Shown here piece after piece: positions 1 through 5,981 of a stretch of 9,155 nt of DNA. Source of the DNA: SCUN01 sp964343975 (GTDB lineage: Bacteria; Acidobacteriota; Vicinamibacteria; Vicinamibacterales; SCN-69-37); the NCBI GenBank assembly GCA_964343975.1, contig CAYFLU010000135.1, forward strand, positions 1 through 9,155, written 5' to 3'. Each line of letters opens with the position of its first letter. The stretch's first letter is position 1. Position numbers and translations under genes: made by a program. The notes under the pieces were generated by a model. It did no database searches, was not told the origin of the DNA, and saw nothing but the letters and a program-made list of their open reading frames with translations.

Positions 1-231
1 GCCCGGCAGCGTGTCGTACTTCAGCCGCACGAACGCGAACCGTCCGTCGTACTTCACGTTCGGCTGCGTCGCGATGTCACTGCCGAGCATGCCGCCGAAA
101 CCACCGAAGCCTCCGCCGCCGCGCTGGCCTGACGCCACGGTGGCGCACATCATGACCAGCAGCACGACCAGCGAGAACCGCCGCGTCACCATCCAGCGTA
201 GAGACGGCAGGATCGGCGGCATCGCCATCAT
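1..231 (-). CDS. DUF4159-like secreted protein, N-terminal part only
   Basis: This is the first 77 codons of a gene that leaves the window on the left. From ATG 231 the product has a basic stretch (R12, R17, R18), a hydrophobic core (about residues 19-31) and a probable signal peptidase site near VASG-Q36. A Gly/Phe-rich stretch (RGGGGFGGFGG, residues 37-47) follows, then NVKYDGRFAFVRLKYDTLPG. The YDGRFxFVRLKYD pattern is what I associate with DUF4159 proteins of Acidobacteriota; their function is unknown. ATG 231 is chosen because it overlaps the TGA of cutC (ATGA at 231-228), suggesting translational coupling. ATG codons at 228, 222 and 192 are alternatives. Starting at 192 gives a more standard, shorter signal peptide (MVTRRFSLVVLLV) but has no clear ribosome site. 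Export is well supported; the family call rests on about 20 residues. Confidence 0.6.
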   Translation of the reverse strand, partial: MMAMPPILPSLRWMVTRRFSLVVLLVMMCATVASGQRGGGGFGGFGGMLGSDIATQPNVKYDGRFAFVRLKYDTLPG

Positions 232-860
232 CGAGCCCCGGCGGCGCGTAATCCGCGAAACGCTTTGCCGTGCACGTGCGTGACCCGACCGGCGTCCATC
301 AGCGCGCGCACATTCTCCGGCGTCACGCCGCCGCCGGCGAGAATGTCGATGCGACCTGCCGAGTGCTCGACCAGTCGTCGCAGTTGCGCCGCGCCGTCGA
401 TCGCCTTCGCCGCGCCACCGCTCGTGAGCACCACGGCCACGCCGAGTGCGATCAACGTCTCGAGCGCAGCCGACTGATCGTGGATCTGATCGAACGCGCG
501 GTGAAAGCCAACGACCATCGGCCGGGCCGCGGCGATGAGATCACGCATCGCGGCCTCGTCGATCACACCGTCATTCGTGAGTGCGCCGAACACCACGCCG
601 GGCGCGCCCGCCTGCTTGGCCGCCGCGATGTCGGCCCGCATGACGTCGAGATCGCCGGCGTCGTATATGAAGCTCCCGAGCCGCGGGCGGATGAACACAT
701 GAATCGGCGTCTCAACGGCCGCCAGTGCGCGCGTGATCAATCCAATGGAAGGCGTGACGGCGCCGTCGTACAGCGTGCCGCACAACTCGATCCGATCCAC
801 GCCTTCTCGAGCCGCTGCGAGGACATCCCCCAGCGACTCGACCGCCGCCTCGATGTACAT
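228..860 (-). CDS. cutC: CutC family TIM-barrel protein (copper homeostasis protein CutC)
   Basis: A 210-residue cytoplasmic protein with the CutC signature motifs in order: DRIELCG (22-28), TPSIG (36-40), IRPRLGSFIY (57-66), GVVFGALTNDGVID (88-101), GFHRAFD (118-124), LTSGG (145-149) and ILAGGGVTPENV (173-184). CutC was named for copper tolerance in E. coli. That phenotype was later traced to the small RNA MicL encoded in the 3' part of E. coli cutC, so the biochemical role of the protein is unsettled. It is unrelated to the choline TMA-lyase also called CutC. The barrel stops just after the last strand (THVHGKAFRG), about 38 residues earlier than E. coli CutC (248 residues), so the final helical part is missing. 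ATG 858-860 is preceded by a weak AGG about 8 bases upstream. The stop overlaps the start of the downstream DUF4159-like gene. An 80-base region separates it from the divergent kinase gene. Confidence 0.9.
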   Translation of the reverse strand: MYIEAAVESLGDVLAAAREGVDRIELCGTLYDGAVTPSIGLITRALAAVETPIHVFIRPRLGSFIYDAGDLDVMRADIAAAKQAGAPGVVFGALTNDGVIDEAAMRDLIAAARPMVVGFHRAFDQIHDQSAALETLIALGVAVVLTSGGAAKAIDGAAQLRRLVEHSAGRIDILAGGGVTPENVRALMDAGRVTHVHGKAFRGLRAAGAR

Positions 861-940
861 GGCGCAAGCCTATCGCGGGTCACGGCTGCTTCTTCCTTCC
901 AACTTGCCCTTCCAACAGGCCCCCACCCCGCGACTATCCT
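861..940. promoter_or_regulatory. Divergent intergenic region between cutC and the sensor kinase
   Basis: This 80-base gap must hold the promoters of both the leftward cutC transcript and the rightward kinase transcript. The only element that stands out is TATCCT at 935-940, which resembles a -10 box for the rightward direction. It lies directly against ATG 941 and about 7-10 bases before ATG 950/953. If real, it would give a very short or leaderless mRNA starting near ATG 950. No convincing -35 box was found at 16-18 bases, and no operator-like inverted repeat was seen. Confidence 0.3.
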
Positions 941-1039
941 ATGAGCCGCATGATGACCCTGTTTGGCATCCTGTTGGTGGCCCTCGGCCAGGCGGCACCG
1001 CCGGCCCCCATCGAAGCCGCCGCACAACCGATCAGCTAG
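941..1039 (+). pseudogene. Signal-peptide segment of the sensor kinase, ended by an in-frame TAG
   Basis: A 32-codon reading frame in the same phase as the downstream kinase (both start at positions 2 mod 3). It begins ATG AGC CGC ATG ATG and encodes a short hydrophobic signal peptide (MMTLFGILLVALGQA, residues 4-18) followed by a Pro/Ala linker ending QPIS. It then stops at TAG 1037-1039. Only 13 sense codons (VRELAVTAPRSHV) separate that stop from GTG 1079, the first usable start of the kinase frame. In related sensor kinases the signal peptide is followed by a VRxL-type segment and then a GxVT strand. Here VREL lies just after the TAG and ITGTVT follows, so this segment is most simply the native N-terminus of the kinase. 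A CAG to TAG change would explain it. Starts at 941, 950 or 953 are all possible; none has a clear Shine-Dalgarno sequence. Confidence 0.65.
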
Positions 1040-1078
1040 GTCCGGGAACTGGCCGTCACCGCACCGCGCTCGCACGTC

Positions 1079-2452
1079 GTGATCACCGGCACCGTGACCC
1101 GTTATCGCCTGGAGCGGTCGATCGCCCTCACCGATCAGAGCGGCAGCATCTTCGCCTACGTCGACGATGCGATCCCACTCGTGCCGGGCGACGTGGTCGA
1201 AGTGCAGGGCTTCGCCGAAACCATCTCGGGCGAGCCCTGCCTCAACAACGCGACGTACCGAAAGATCGGCGCCGGCCCCGCGCCGACGGCAAACCTGATC
1301 CGGGCCGAGGACCTCGCCGCCGGACGTCGCGACGCCGAACTGGTCTCGGTCGAGGGCACGCTCGAGCGCATCGACATCGGACGCTTCGAAGACGGCTTTG
1401 TCGTGCGGTCCGGCCAGATCACGTTCACATCGTGGGTGCTCAGAGACCTTGCCGCACAGGCCATCTCGATCCCCACGGGGAGCACGGTCCGCCTGACAGG
1501 CGTCGTGTCGCTCACCTCGGACGACAGCAAGCGGGCGATGTTCGAGCTGCTCATGCGCACCGGCGCCGACGCGGTGGTGCTGAAGGGGCCGCCGTGGTGG
1601 ACCGCGGAACGGCTCGCGAATGCCGCCGCGCTGCTCGGTGGCGCGGCGATGCTGCTCATCCTCTACTTGATTGCCCTGCATCGTCAGGTGCGGCGGCAAA
1701 CCGCCGTGATCCGCGAGCAATTGCAGCGAGAAGCGGCCCTACAGGAGCAGTTCCGTCAGGCGCAGAAGATGGAGGCCGTCGGCCGGCTCGCGGGCGGCAT
1801 CGCCCACAACTTCAACAACCTCATGACCGTCGTCATCGGCCACAGCGACGTGCTGAGCATGCGAGAGCAGATCGACGCCGACCAGCTGGCGTCCCTCAAC
1901 GAGATCCGCGGCGCGGCGGATCGGGCATCGAAGTTGACGCGCCAATTGCTGGCGTTCGGACGACAGCAAACTCTCGCGATCTCGCCCGTCGACCTCAACG
2001 TGGTCGTGCGGGACGTGGTGGCGCTGATCGGCGGCGTGATGGGCGACCACCTGACGGTGCAGGCAGAACCCGCGCCCGAGCCGGTGATCATCTCCACCGA
2101 TCGCTCGCAGCTCGAGCAGGCGTTGTTGAATCTGGCCGTCAACGCCCGCGACGCGATGCAGAAGGGCGGCATCCTCCGAGTGACGGCAGGGCGACGGCAG
2201 ACGACCGAGGGCACCGCGGTGGGGGTGCTGGCGGTGTCGGACACCGGTCACGGCATCGCCCCGGAGGCGCAGCCGTACATCTTCGAACCGTTTTTCAGCA
2301 CGAAGGACGCCGCGTCGGGGTCCGGGCTGGGGCTCGCGATGGTCTACGGCTTCGTGCAACAGGCGGGCGGCACCGTCACCTTCACGACCACGCCGGGACA
2401 GGGGACGACGTTTGAACTGGCGTTTCCGCTGGCGCCAGAGACCGGGCCCTGA
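1079..2452 (+). CDS. Membrane sensor histidine kinase (body; N-terminus cut off by amber codon)
   Basis: 457 codons from GTG 1079. Residues 1-60 and 88-145 look like two related beta-rich sensor modules (ITGTVT...LTDQSGSIFAYV...PGDVVEVQG, then VSVEGTLE...GSTVRLTGVV). One membrane span (about 180-200) and a charged coiled coil (201-230) follow. The HisKA-type H-box is RLAGGIAHNFNNLM with phosphoacceptor H243. The ATPase domain has N-box NLAVNARDA (N355), G1 SDTGHGI (D388), F-box FEPFFSTKD (402-410) and G2 GSGLGLAMVYG (414-424). It should autophosphorylate and pass phosphate to a partner regulator, but none is encoded here. The true N-terminus is probably the signal peptide at 941-1036. A product starting at GTG 1079 would lack it, and no ribosome site precedes that codon. 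The residue after H243 is Asn rather than the usual Asp/Glu. The kinase assignment is secure; whether the gene is functional is uncertain. Confidence 0.88.
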   Translation: MITGTVTRYRLERSIALTDQSGSIFAYVDDAIPLVPGDVVEVQGFAETISGEPCLNNATYRKIGAGPAPTANLIRAEDLAAGRRDAELVSVEGTLERIDIGRFEDGFVVRSGQITFTSWVLRDLAAQAISIPTGSTVRLTGVVSLTSDDSKRAMFELLMRTGADAVVLKGPPWWTAERLANAAALLGGAAMLLILYLIALHRQVRRQTAVIREQLQREAALQEQFRQAQKMEAVGRLAGGIAHNFNNLMTVVIGHSDVLSMREQIDADQLASLNEIRGAADRASKLTRQLLAFGRQQTLAISPVDLNVVVRDVVALIGGVMGDHLTVQAEPAPEPVIISTDRSQLEQALLNLAVNARDAMQKGGILRVTAGRRQTTEGTAVGVLAVSDTGHGIAPEAQPYIFEPFFSTKDAASGSGLGLAMVYGFVQQAGGTVTFTTTPGQGTTFELAFPLAPETGP

Positions 2453-2459
2453 GGGGCCC
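2444..2459 (+). terminator. Short GC hairpin at the kinase stop codon, possible weak terminator
   Basis: GGGCCC at 2444-2449 and GGGCCC at 2454-2459 can form a 6-bp all-GC stem with a 4-base loop (TGAG) that contains the TGA stop. No T-run follows, so intrinsic termination would be weak at best. GGGCCC is self-complementary, and such runs occur by chance in DNA this GC-rich. Confidence 0.25.
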
Positions 2460-2535
2460 CACGAACTTCGTCGCGGAACGCAAAATCACGGTAAGGTAGC
2501 GTCGGCAACGCAGGGGCAACACCAACCACAACGTC

Positions 2536-2543
2536 AAGAGGAG
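2536..2543 (+). promoter_or_regulatory. Shine-Dalgarno site of the isomerase gene
   Basis: AAGAGGAG ends 7 bases before ATG 2551, a near-ideal spacing. It decides the start: the in-frame TTG at 2545 lies only one base after this site and cannot use it. Confidence 0.8.
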
Positions 2544-2550
2544 CTTGACC

Positions 2551-3705
2551 ATGAACGTCACGCGACGAGACTTTGGAAAACTGACACTGGCGAGCCTGCC
2601 AGTCGCCTTCTTCAACAACCAGCTGTTGGCTGGCGCTCTGGCGCAGACCAAGCCCAACTCGAAGTTTGGCAACGTGCAGATCGGCGTCATCACGTACAGC
2701 TATCGCTCGATGCCTGATCAGAGCCTCGAGGCCACCATCAAATACATCACCGGCAGCAACGTGAGCGCGGTCGAATTGATGGACGGCCCGCTGGAGAACT
2801 TCCTCGGTCGGCCTGCCGCGCAGGGACGCGGTGGTGGCCCCGGTGGCGGCGCGCGAGCGGGCGGCGGCCGCGGCGATGCCGCCGCGCCGGCTGGCCCCAC
2901 GCCATATGAACAGCTCATGGCCGGCACGATGCCGAGCTGCCAACCCGCGGCTGCGGGCGCGGCTGCGGGCGGTGCCCGCGCCGGTGGCGGTGGCCGCGGC
3001 GGCAACGCGCCAACGGCCGAGCAACTCGCGGCCCAGCAGGCGGCGGCCGACGAGCTGCGGAAGTGGCGCACCTCCGTGTCGCTCGACAAGGTGAAACAGG
3101 CCAAGGCGATGCTGAACGACGCCGGCATCACGGTCTACGCGTACAAGTCGGACGGCCTGCAGAAGACGATGCAGACGACCGACGCGGAACTTGACTACAT
3201 GTTCTCGATCGCGGCCGCGCTCGGCGCGACCCACACGACCATGGAGCTGCCGGCGGCGAACGCCGACGGCACGGCGCTCCTGAAGCGGATGGCGCAGTTC
3301 GCCGAGAAGCACAAGGTCTTCATCGCGTACCACACCCATGCGCAGGGCAGCATGACCGTGTTCGACGAGATGCTGGCGATGTCGAAGTGGAACATGATCA
3401 ACGTGGACCTCGGCCACTACGTGGCGGCGGGCAACGTCGGTGGCACACCGATCCAGTTCCTCGAGAAACATCACGCGCGGATTGCGAGCTTCCACCTGAA
3501 GGATCGGACGCTGCCCGAACACTGCTCGCTCACCGTCCCGTACGGCAAGGGTGACGGCCAGATCAAGGACATCCTGCTGCTGATGAAGAAGAACAACTGG
3601 ACGTTCCCGGCCACGGTCGAGCTCGAGTCGCCCATTCCGGCCGGGTCCGACGCCGTGCAGGAAACGCGGAAGTGCGTCGACTTCGTGAGGTCGGTGCTCG
3701 CGTAG
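2551..3705 (+). CDS. Tat-exported sugar phosphate isomerase/epimerase-like TIM-barrel protein
   Basis: 384 residues. The N-terminus carries a twin-arginine motif (TRRDFGK, 4-10), a mild hydrophobic stretch and an Ala-rich region (ALAQT) fitting cleavage near residue 31-33, so export of the folded protein is expected. The rest fits the AP endonuclease 2/xylose isomerase-like barrel: IGVITYSYR (44-52), AVELM (73-77), AGITVYAYK (191-199), THTTMELPAA (227-236), FIAYHTHAQG (257-266), NVDLGHY (284-290), ASFHLKDR (312-319) and ATVELESP (354-361). E232, H261/H263, D286, H289, H315 and E357 are candidate metal or catalytic ligands by family position. Residues 91-153 are a Gly/Ala/Arg-rich insert, not part of the barrel core, holding two copies of a GGxARAGGGxRG-like unit. 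The substrate cannot be told. The gene follows the kinase gene by 98 bases and has its own good ribosome site; ATG 2551 is preferred over TTG 2545. It ends before a strong hairpin terminator. Confidence 0.87.
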   Translation: MNVTRRDFGKLTLASLPVAFFNNQLLAGALAQTKPNSKFGNVQIGVITYSYRSMPDQSLEATIKYITGSNVSAVELMDGPLENFLGRPAAQGRGGGPGGGARAGGGRGDAAAPAGPTPYEQLMAGTMPSCQPAAAGAAAGGARAGGGGRGGNAPTAEQLAAQQAAADELRKWRTSVSLDKVKQAKAMLNDAGITVYAYKSDGLQKTMQTTDAELDYMFSIAAALGATHTTMELPAANADGTALLKRMAQFAEKHKVFIAYHTHAQGSMTVFDEMLAMSKWNMINVDLGHYVAAGNVGGTPIQFLEKHHARIASFHLKDRTLPEHCSLTVPYGKGDGQIKDILLLMKKNNWTFPATVELESPIPAGSDAVQETRKCVDFVRSVLA

Positions 3706-3732
3706 CCGGAAGCGACGCCGTCAGTACCAAGG

Positions 3733-3784
3733 AGGCCGGGAACGACTCGACGCGCACCGCGCGCCCGTCAGTTCCCGGCCTTTG
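3733..3784 (+). terminator. Long hairpin terminator after the isomerase gene
   Basis: GGCCGGGAAC (3734-3743) and GTTCCCGGCC (3771-3780) are perfect reverse complements, extended by an A-T pair (3733/3781). TTTGT follows. The interior can pair further: GAC 3744-3746 with GTC 3767-3769, and CGCGC 3751-3755 with GCGCG 3759-3763 around an ACC loop. The stem is strong but the T-tract is only three bases. It lies 28 bases after the isomerase stop and separates it from the hydrolase gene. Confidence 0.75.
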
Positions 3785-3810
3785 TCACGTCAGCGCGGGA
3801 CGCAGGCGGC

Positions 3811-3837
3811 TGCCACGCCAGCCATTTCGGGTACCAT
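3811..3837 (+). promoter_or_regulatory. Candidate promoter of the hydrolase gene
   Basis: TACCAT at 3832-3837 resembles a -10 box. TGCCAC at 3811-3816 could be a poor -35 box, with a 15-base spacer that is shorter than usual. The position, just after a terminator and 32 bases before ATG 3870, is what a promoter should have. The sequence match itself is weak. Confidence 0.3.
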
Positions 3838-3869
3838 CGGCCTCAGTTCCGACCCGTGAGGTTGATCCC

Positions 3870-5954
3870 ATGCGCCGTCCCGCTGTGTGCTGTCGAGTTC
3901 TCACCCACTTCGCCCTGGCGCTCTCGCTGGTCATCGCGGTCGCTGGCCAGGCCCGCGCGGAAATCACGCGCATCACCATCACCTCGCGCAAGCCGGCGTT
4001 GAACGGTCAGGCGTTTGGCACGGTCGGCACCTACGAAGAGATCAAAGGCATCGCGTACGGCGAGCTCGATCCGAAGGATCGACGGAACGCACTGATCACC
4101 GATATCGAGTTCGCCGCCGTGAACGCGCGCGGCCGCGTGGAGTACCGCACGACGTTCACGCTGCTCAAGCCCGTCGACATGACCAAGTCGAGCGGCGTGC
4201 TCTTCTACAACATCGTCAACCGCGGCGGCCACAACGGCCCCAACACCTGGAGCGTCGGCGGCGATCCGGGCGACGGATTCCTCTATCGCCTCGGCCAGGC
4301 GGTGCTGTGGGCCGGCTGGCAGGGAGACCTGCCCACCGACCCGGCGCTTCCTGATCGGGAGAGCATCGATGTGCCGATCGCGCGCCACGCGGATGGATCG
4401 CCAGTCACCGGACCGGTCTGGGCCCGATTCGTCGGCGTCCAGGGCCGCACGAACACGCAATCACTGCCCGGTGCGACGGGCCGTGCGCCGTTGTCGCTCG
4501 ACACGACGAAGGCGCAATTGATTTCAGCCACCTCGGAGACACCCGCCGGCGTGAAGTCCGGCGTCGTCACCATTCCCGCCGGCGACTGGGCGTTTGCCGA
4601 TTGCCGAACAGTGCCGTTCCCCGGCACGCCGGATCCAACGCGTGTGTGTGTCAAAGCCGGCTTCGATCCGGCCCTGCTCTACGAGCTCACGTACACCGCG
4701 AAAGATCCGTACATCCTCGGCGTGGGCATGGCGGCAACGAGAGACGTCGTCTCGTTCTTCCGCTATGAGACGGCTGATTCGGCCGGCACCGCCAATCCGA
4801 TCGCCGGCGCCGTGCCGCACGTGATCGCGATGGGCAACTCGCAGTCGGGTCGCTTCGGCAAAGCCTTCCTGAATCTCGGCTTCAACGAAGACCTGCGCGG
4901 CCGCATCGTGTGGGACGGCTTCAACGCGCGCATCGCGGGCATGCTCGGCAGTTTCAACACGCGATTCGCGCAGCCCGGCGACATCGCCGAACTGTACGAT
5001 CCGGGCGCCGAAGGGCCGCTCTGGTGGGACGACTACACCGATACGGTACGCGGCCGTCCGACGTGGGGACTGCTGCATCGCTGCCGAGAGACGCGCACGT
5101 GCCCGAAGATCACGGAGACCTACGGCGGACCGGAGTTCTGGTACAGCCGCGGCAGTGTGGGCATCGCGGGCACGAAGGGCACCGAGGATCTGCCGCTCCC
5201 CGACAATGTTCGCCGCTACTACCATCCGGGCACGTCGCACGGCGGCGGACCGGGCGGCTTCACGCTCGGCACCGCGTCGACGGACCGCAACACGCTCGCG
5301 AACAATCCGAATCCGCAACGCGAGACGGATCGCGCGCTCTACGTCGCGCTCGTGGATTGGGTCGTCAAGGGCACGCTCCCGCCACCGAGCGCGTACCCGC
5401 GTGTCTCGGACGGCACGCTCGTGCCCGCCACGGCCGCGGCGATGGGTTGGCCGGCGATTCCCAACACGCCCTCACCGGACGGCGTGATGAATCCGGTGCT
5501 CGACTACGACTACGGCCCCTCGTTCCGCTACAACGACAACTCGGGCGTGATCACGACCTCGCCGGCGACGGTGAAGCGCGTGATTCCCACGCTCGCGCCG
5601 AAGGTCGACGCCGACGGCAACGAAATCGCCGGTGTGCGCTCGCTCTTGATGCGGATGCCGCTCGGCACCTACACGGGCTGGAATCCGATTCCGTCGGGGC
5701 CGCTGAAGGGCCGCGAGCGTTCGCTGGCCGCCGGCTATGTGCCGTTCGCGCGGACCAAGGCTGAACGCCTCGCCGCGGGCGATCCGCGTCTCTCGATCGA
5801 AGAACGATACGCGAGCCCGTTCGCCTACTACGCGGCGGCGGCAGCGCAGGCACAAGACCTCGTGAAGCAGCGCCTGCTGCTCCCTGATGACGCACTGCGC
5901 CTGCTGAAGCAACTAATGACTGATCTGGAGACCGGCGGCGCGTTCAAGAAGTAG
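3870..5954 (+). CDS. Secreted alpha/beta hydrolase domain protein (Abhydrolase_10-like)
   Basis: 694 residues. ATG 3870 is preceded by TGAGG at 3857-3861, 8 bases upstream. Upstream in-frame codons have no such site. Residues 1-30 are a clear signal peptide (MRRP..., hydrophobic core 15-25, AGQARA cleavage site). The N-terminal beta-rich part has the family pattern GQAFGTVGTYEEIKG (46-60) and LFYNIVNRGG (111-120). The nucleophile elbow is GNSQSGRFG (322-330), with S324 the likely nucleophile by comparison with GxSQ(S/T)GR in relatives. H457 in GTSHGGGPGG is the candidate catalytic His. C245/C260 and C405/C411 could form disulfides, fitting export. It is probably a periplasmic or extracellular esterase-type hydrolase; the substrate is unknown. 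The gene stands alone between a terminator and a convergent operon. Confidence 0.87.
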   Translation: MRRPAVCCRVLTHFALALSLVIAVAGQARAEITRITITSRKPALNGQAFGTVGTYEEIKGIAYGELDPKDRRNALITDIEFAAVNARGRVEYRTTFTLLKPVDMTKSSGVLFYNIVNRGGHNGPNTWSVGGDPGDGFLYRLGQAVLWAGWQGDLPTDPALPDRESIDVPIARHADGSPVTGPVWARFVGVQGRTNTQSLPGATGRAPLSLDTTKAQLISATSETPAGVKSGVVTIPAGDWAFADCRTVPFPGTPDPTRVCVKAGFDPALLYELTYTAKDPYILGVGMAATRDVVSFFRYETADSAGTANPIAGAVPHVIAMGNSQSGRFGKAFLNLGFNEDLRGRIVWDGFNARIAGMLGSFNTRFAQPGDIAELYDPGAEGPLWWDDYTDTVRGRPTWGLLHRCRETRTCPKITETYGGPEFWYSRGSVGIAGTKGTEDLPLPDNVRRYYHPGTSHGGGPGGFTLGTASTDRNTLANNPNPQRETDRALYVALVDWVVKGTLPPPSAYPRVSDGTLVPATAAAMGWPAIPNTPSPDGVMNPVLDYDYGPSFRYNDNSGVITTSPATVKRVIPTLAPKVDADGNEIAGVRSLLMRMPLGTYTGWNPIPSGPLKGRERSLAAGYVPFARTKAERLAAGDPRLSIEERYASPFAYYAAAAAQAQDLVKQRLLLPDDALRLLKQLMTDLETGGAFKK

Positions 5955-5958
5955 GAGA

Positions 5959-5979
5959 CGTGGGCCGCGCGAGCCCGCG
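5959..5979. terminator. Possible shared hairpin between convergent genes
   Basis: The 27-base gap between the convergent hydrolase and acyl-CoA synthetase genes contains a 7-bp stem (5959-5965 with 5973-5979, one G-T wobble) and a 7-base CGCGCGA loop. There is no T-run on either side, so it would act only as a weak bidirectional terminator or mRNA 3' end structure. Confidence 0.3.
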
Positions 5980-5981
5980 AC

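Noticed and set aside
270..944. Plus-strand open frame of 224 codons opposite cutC
   Set aside because: It is antisense to conserved CutC motifs and has no protein-like composition.
737..1720. Minus-strand open frame of 327 codons opposite the kinase gene
   Set aside because: It is antisense to well-supported coding sequence, has no recognisable motif, and its 3' end overlaps cutC in another frame.
733..2415. Long plus-strand open frame of 560 codons spanning the end of cutC and the kinase gene
   Set aside because: It lies in a different phase from the kinase. Its translation is Arg/Gly/His-rich with no domain, as expected for an out-of-frame read of high-GC DNA, while the kinase frame has all its catalytic motifs.
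2484..2500. TAAGGT at 2492-2497 as a -10 box for the isomerase gene
   Set aside because: The match is poor and no -35 box stands at a suitable distance; the 98-base gap surely allows a promoter, but I cannot place it.
2821..3009. Gly/Ala-rich DNA as a possible tandem-repeat or recombination site
   Set aside because: The reading frame is intact, the repeat units differ in codons, and the segment reads as a protein low-complexity insert rather than a DNA repeat.
2344..3522. Minus-strand open frame of 392 codons opposite the isomerase gene
   Set aside because: The translation is compositionally extreme (Arg, Ala, Val, His) and mirrors the isomerase codons; the plus strand has a Tat signal, a good ribosome site and family motifs.
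4524..5318. Minus-strand open frame of 264 codons opposite the hydrolase gene
   Set aside because: It is Arg/Ala-rich, with no motif or start signal; a shadow of the hydrolase gene.
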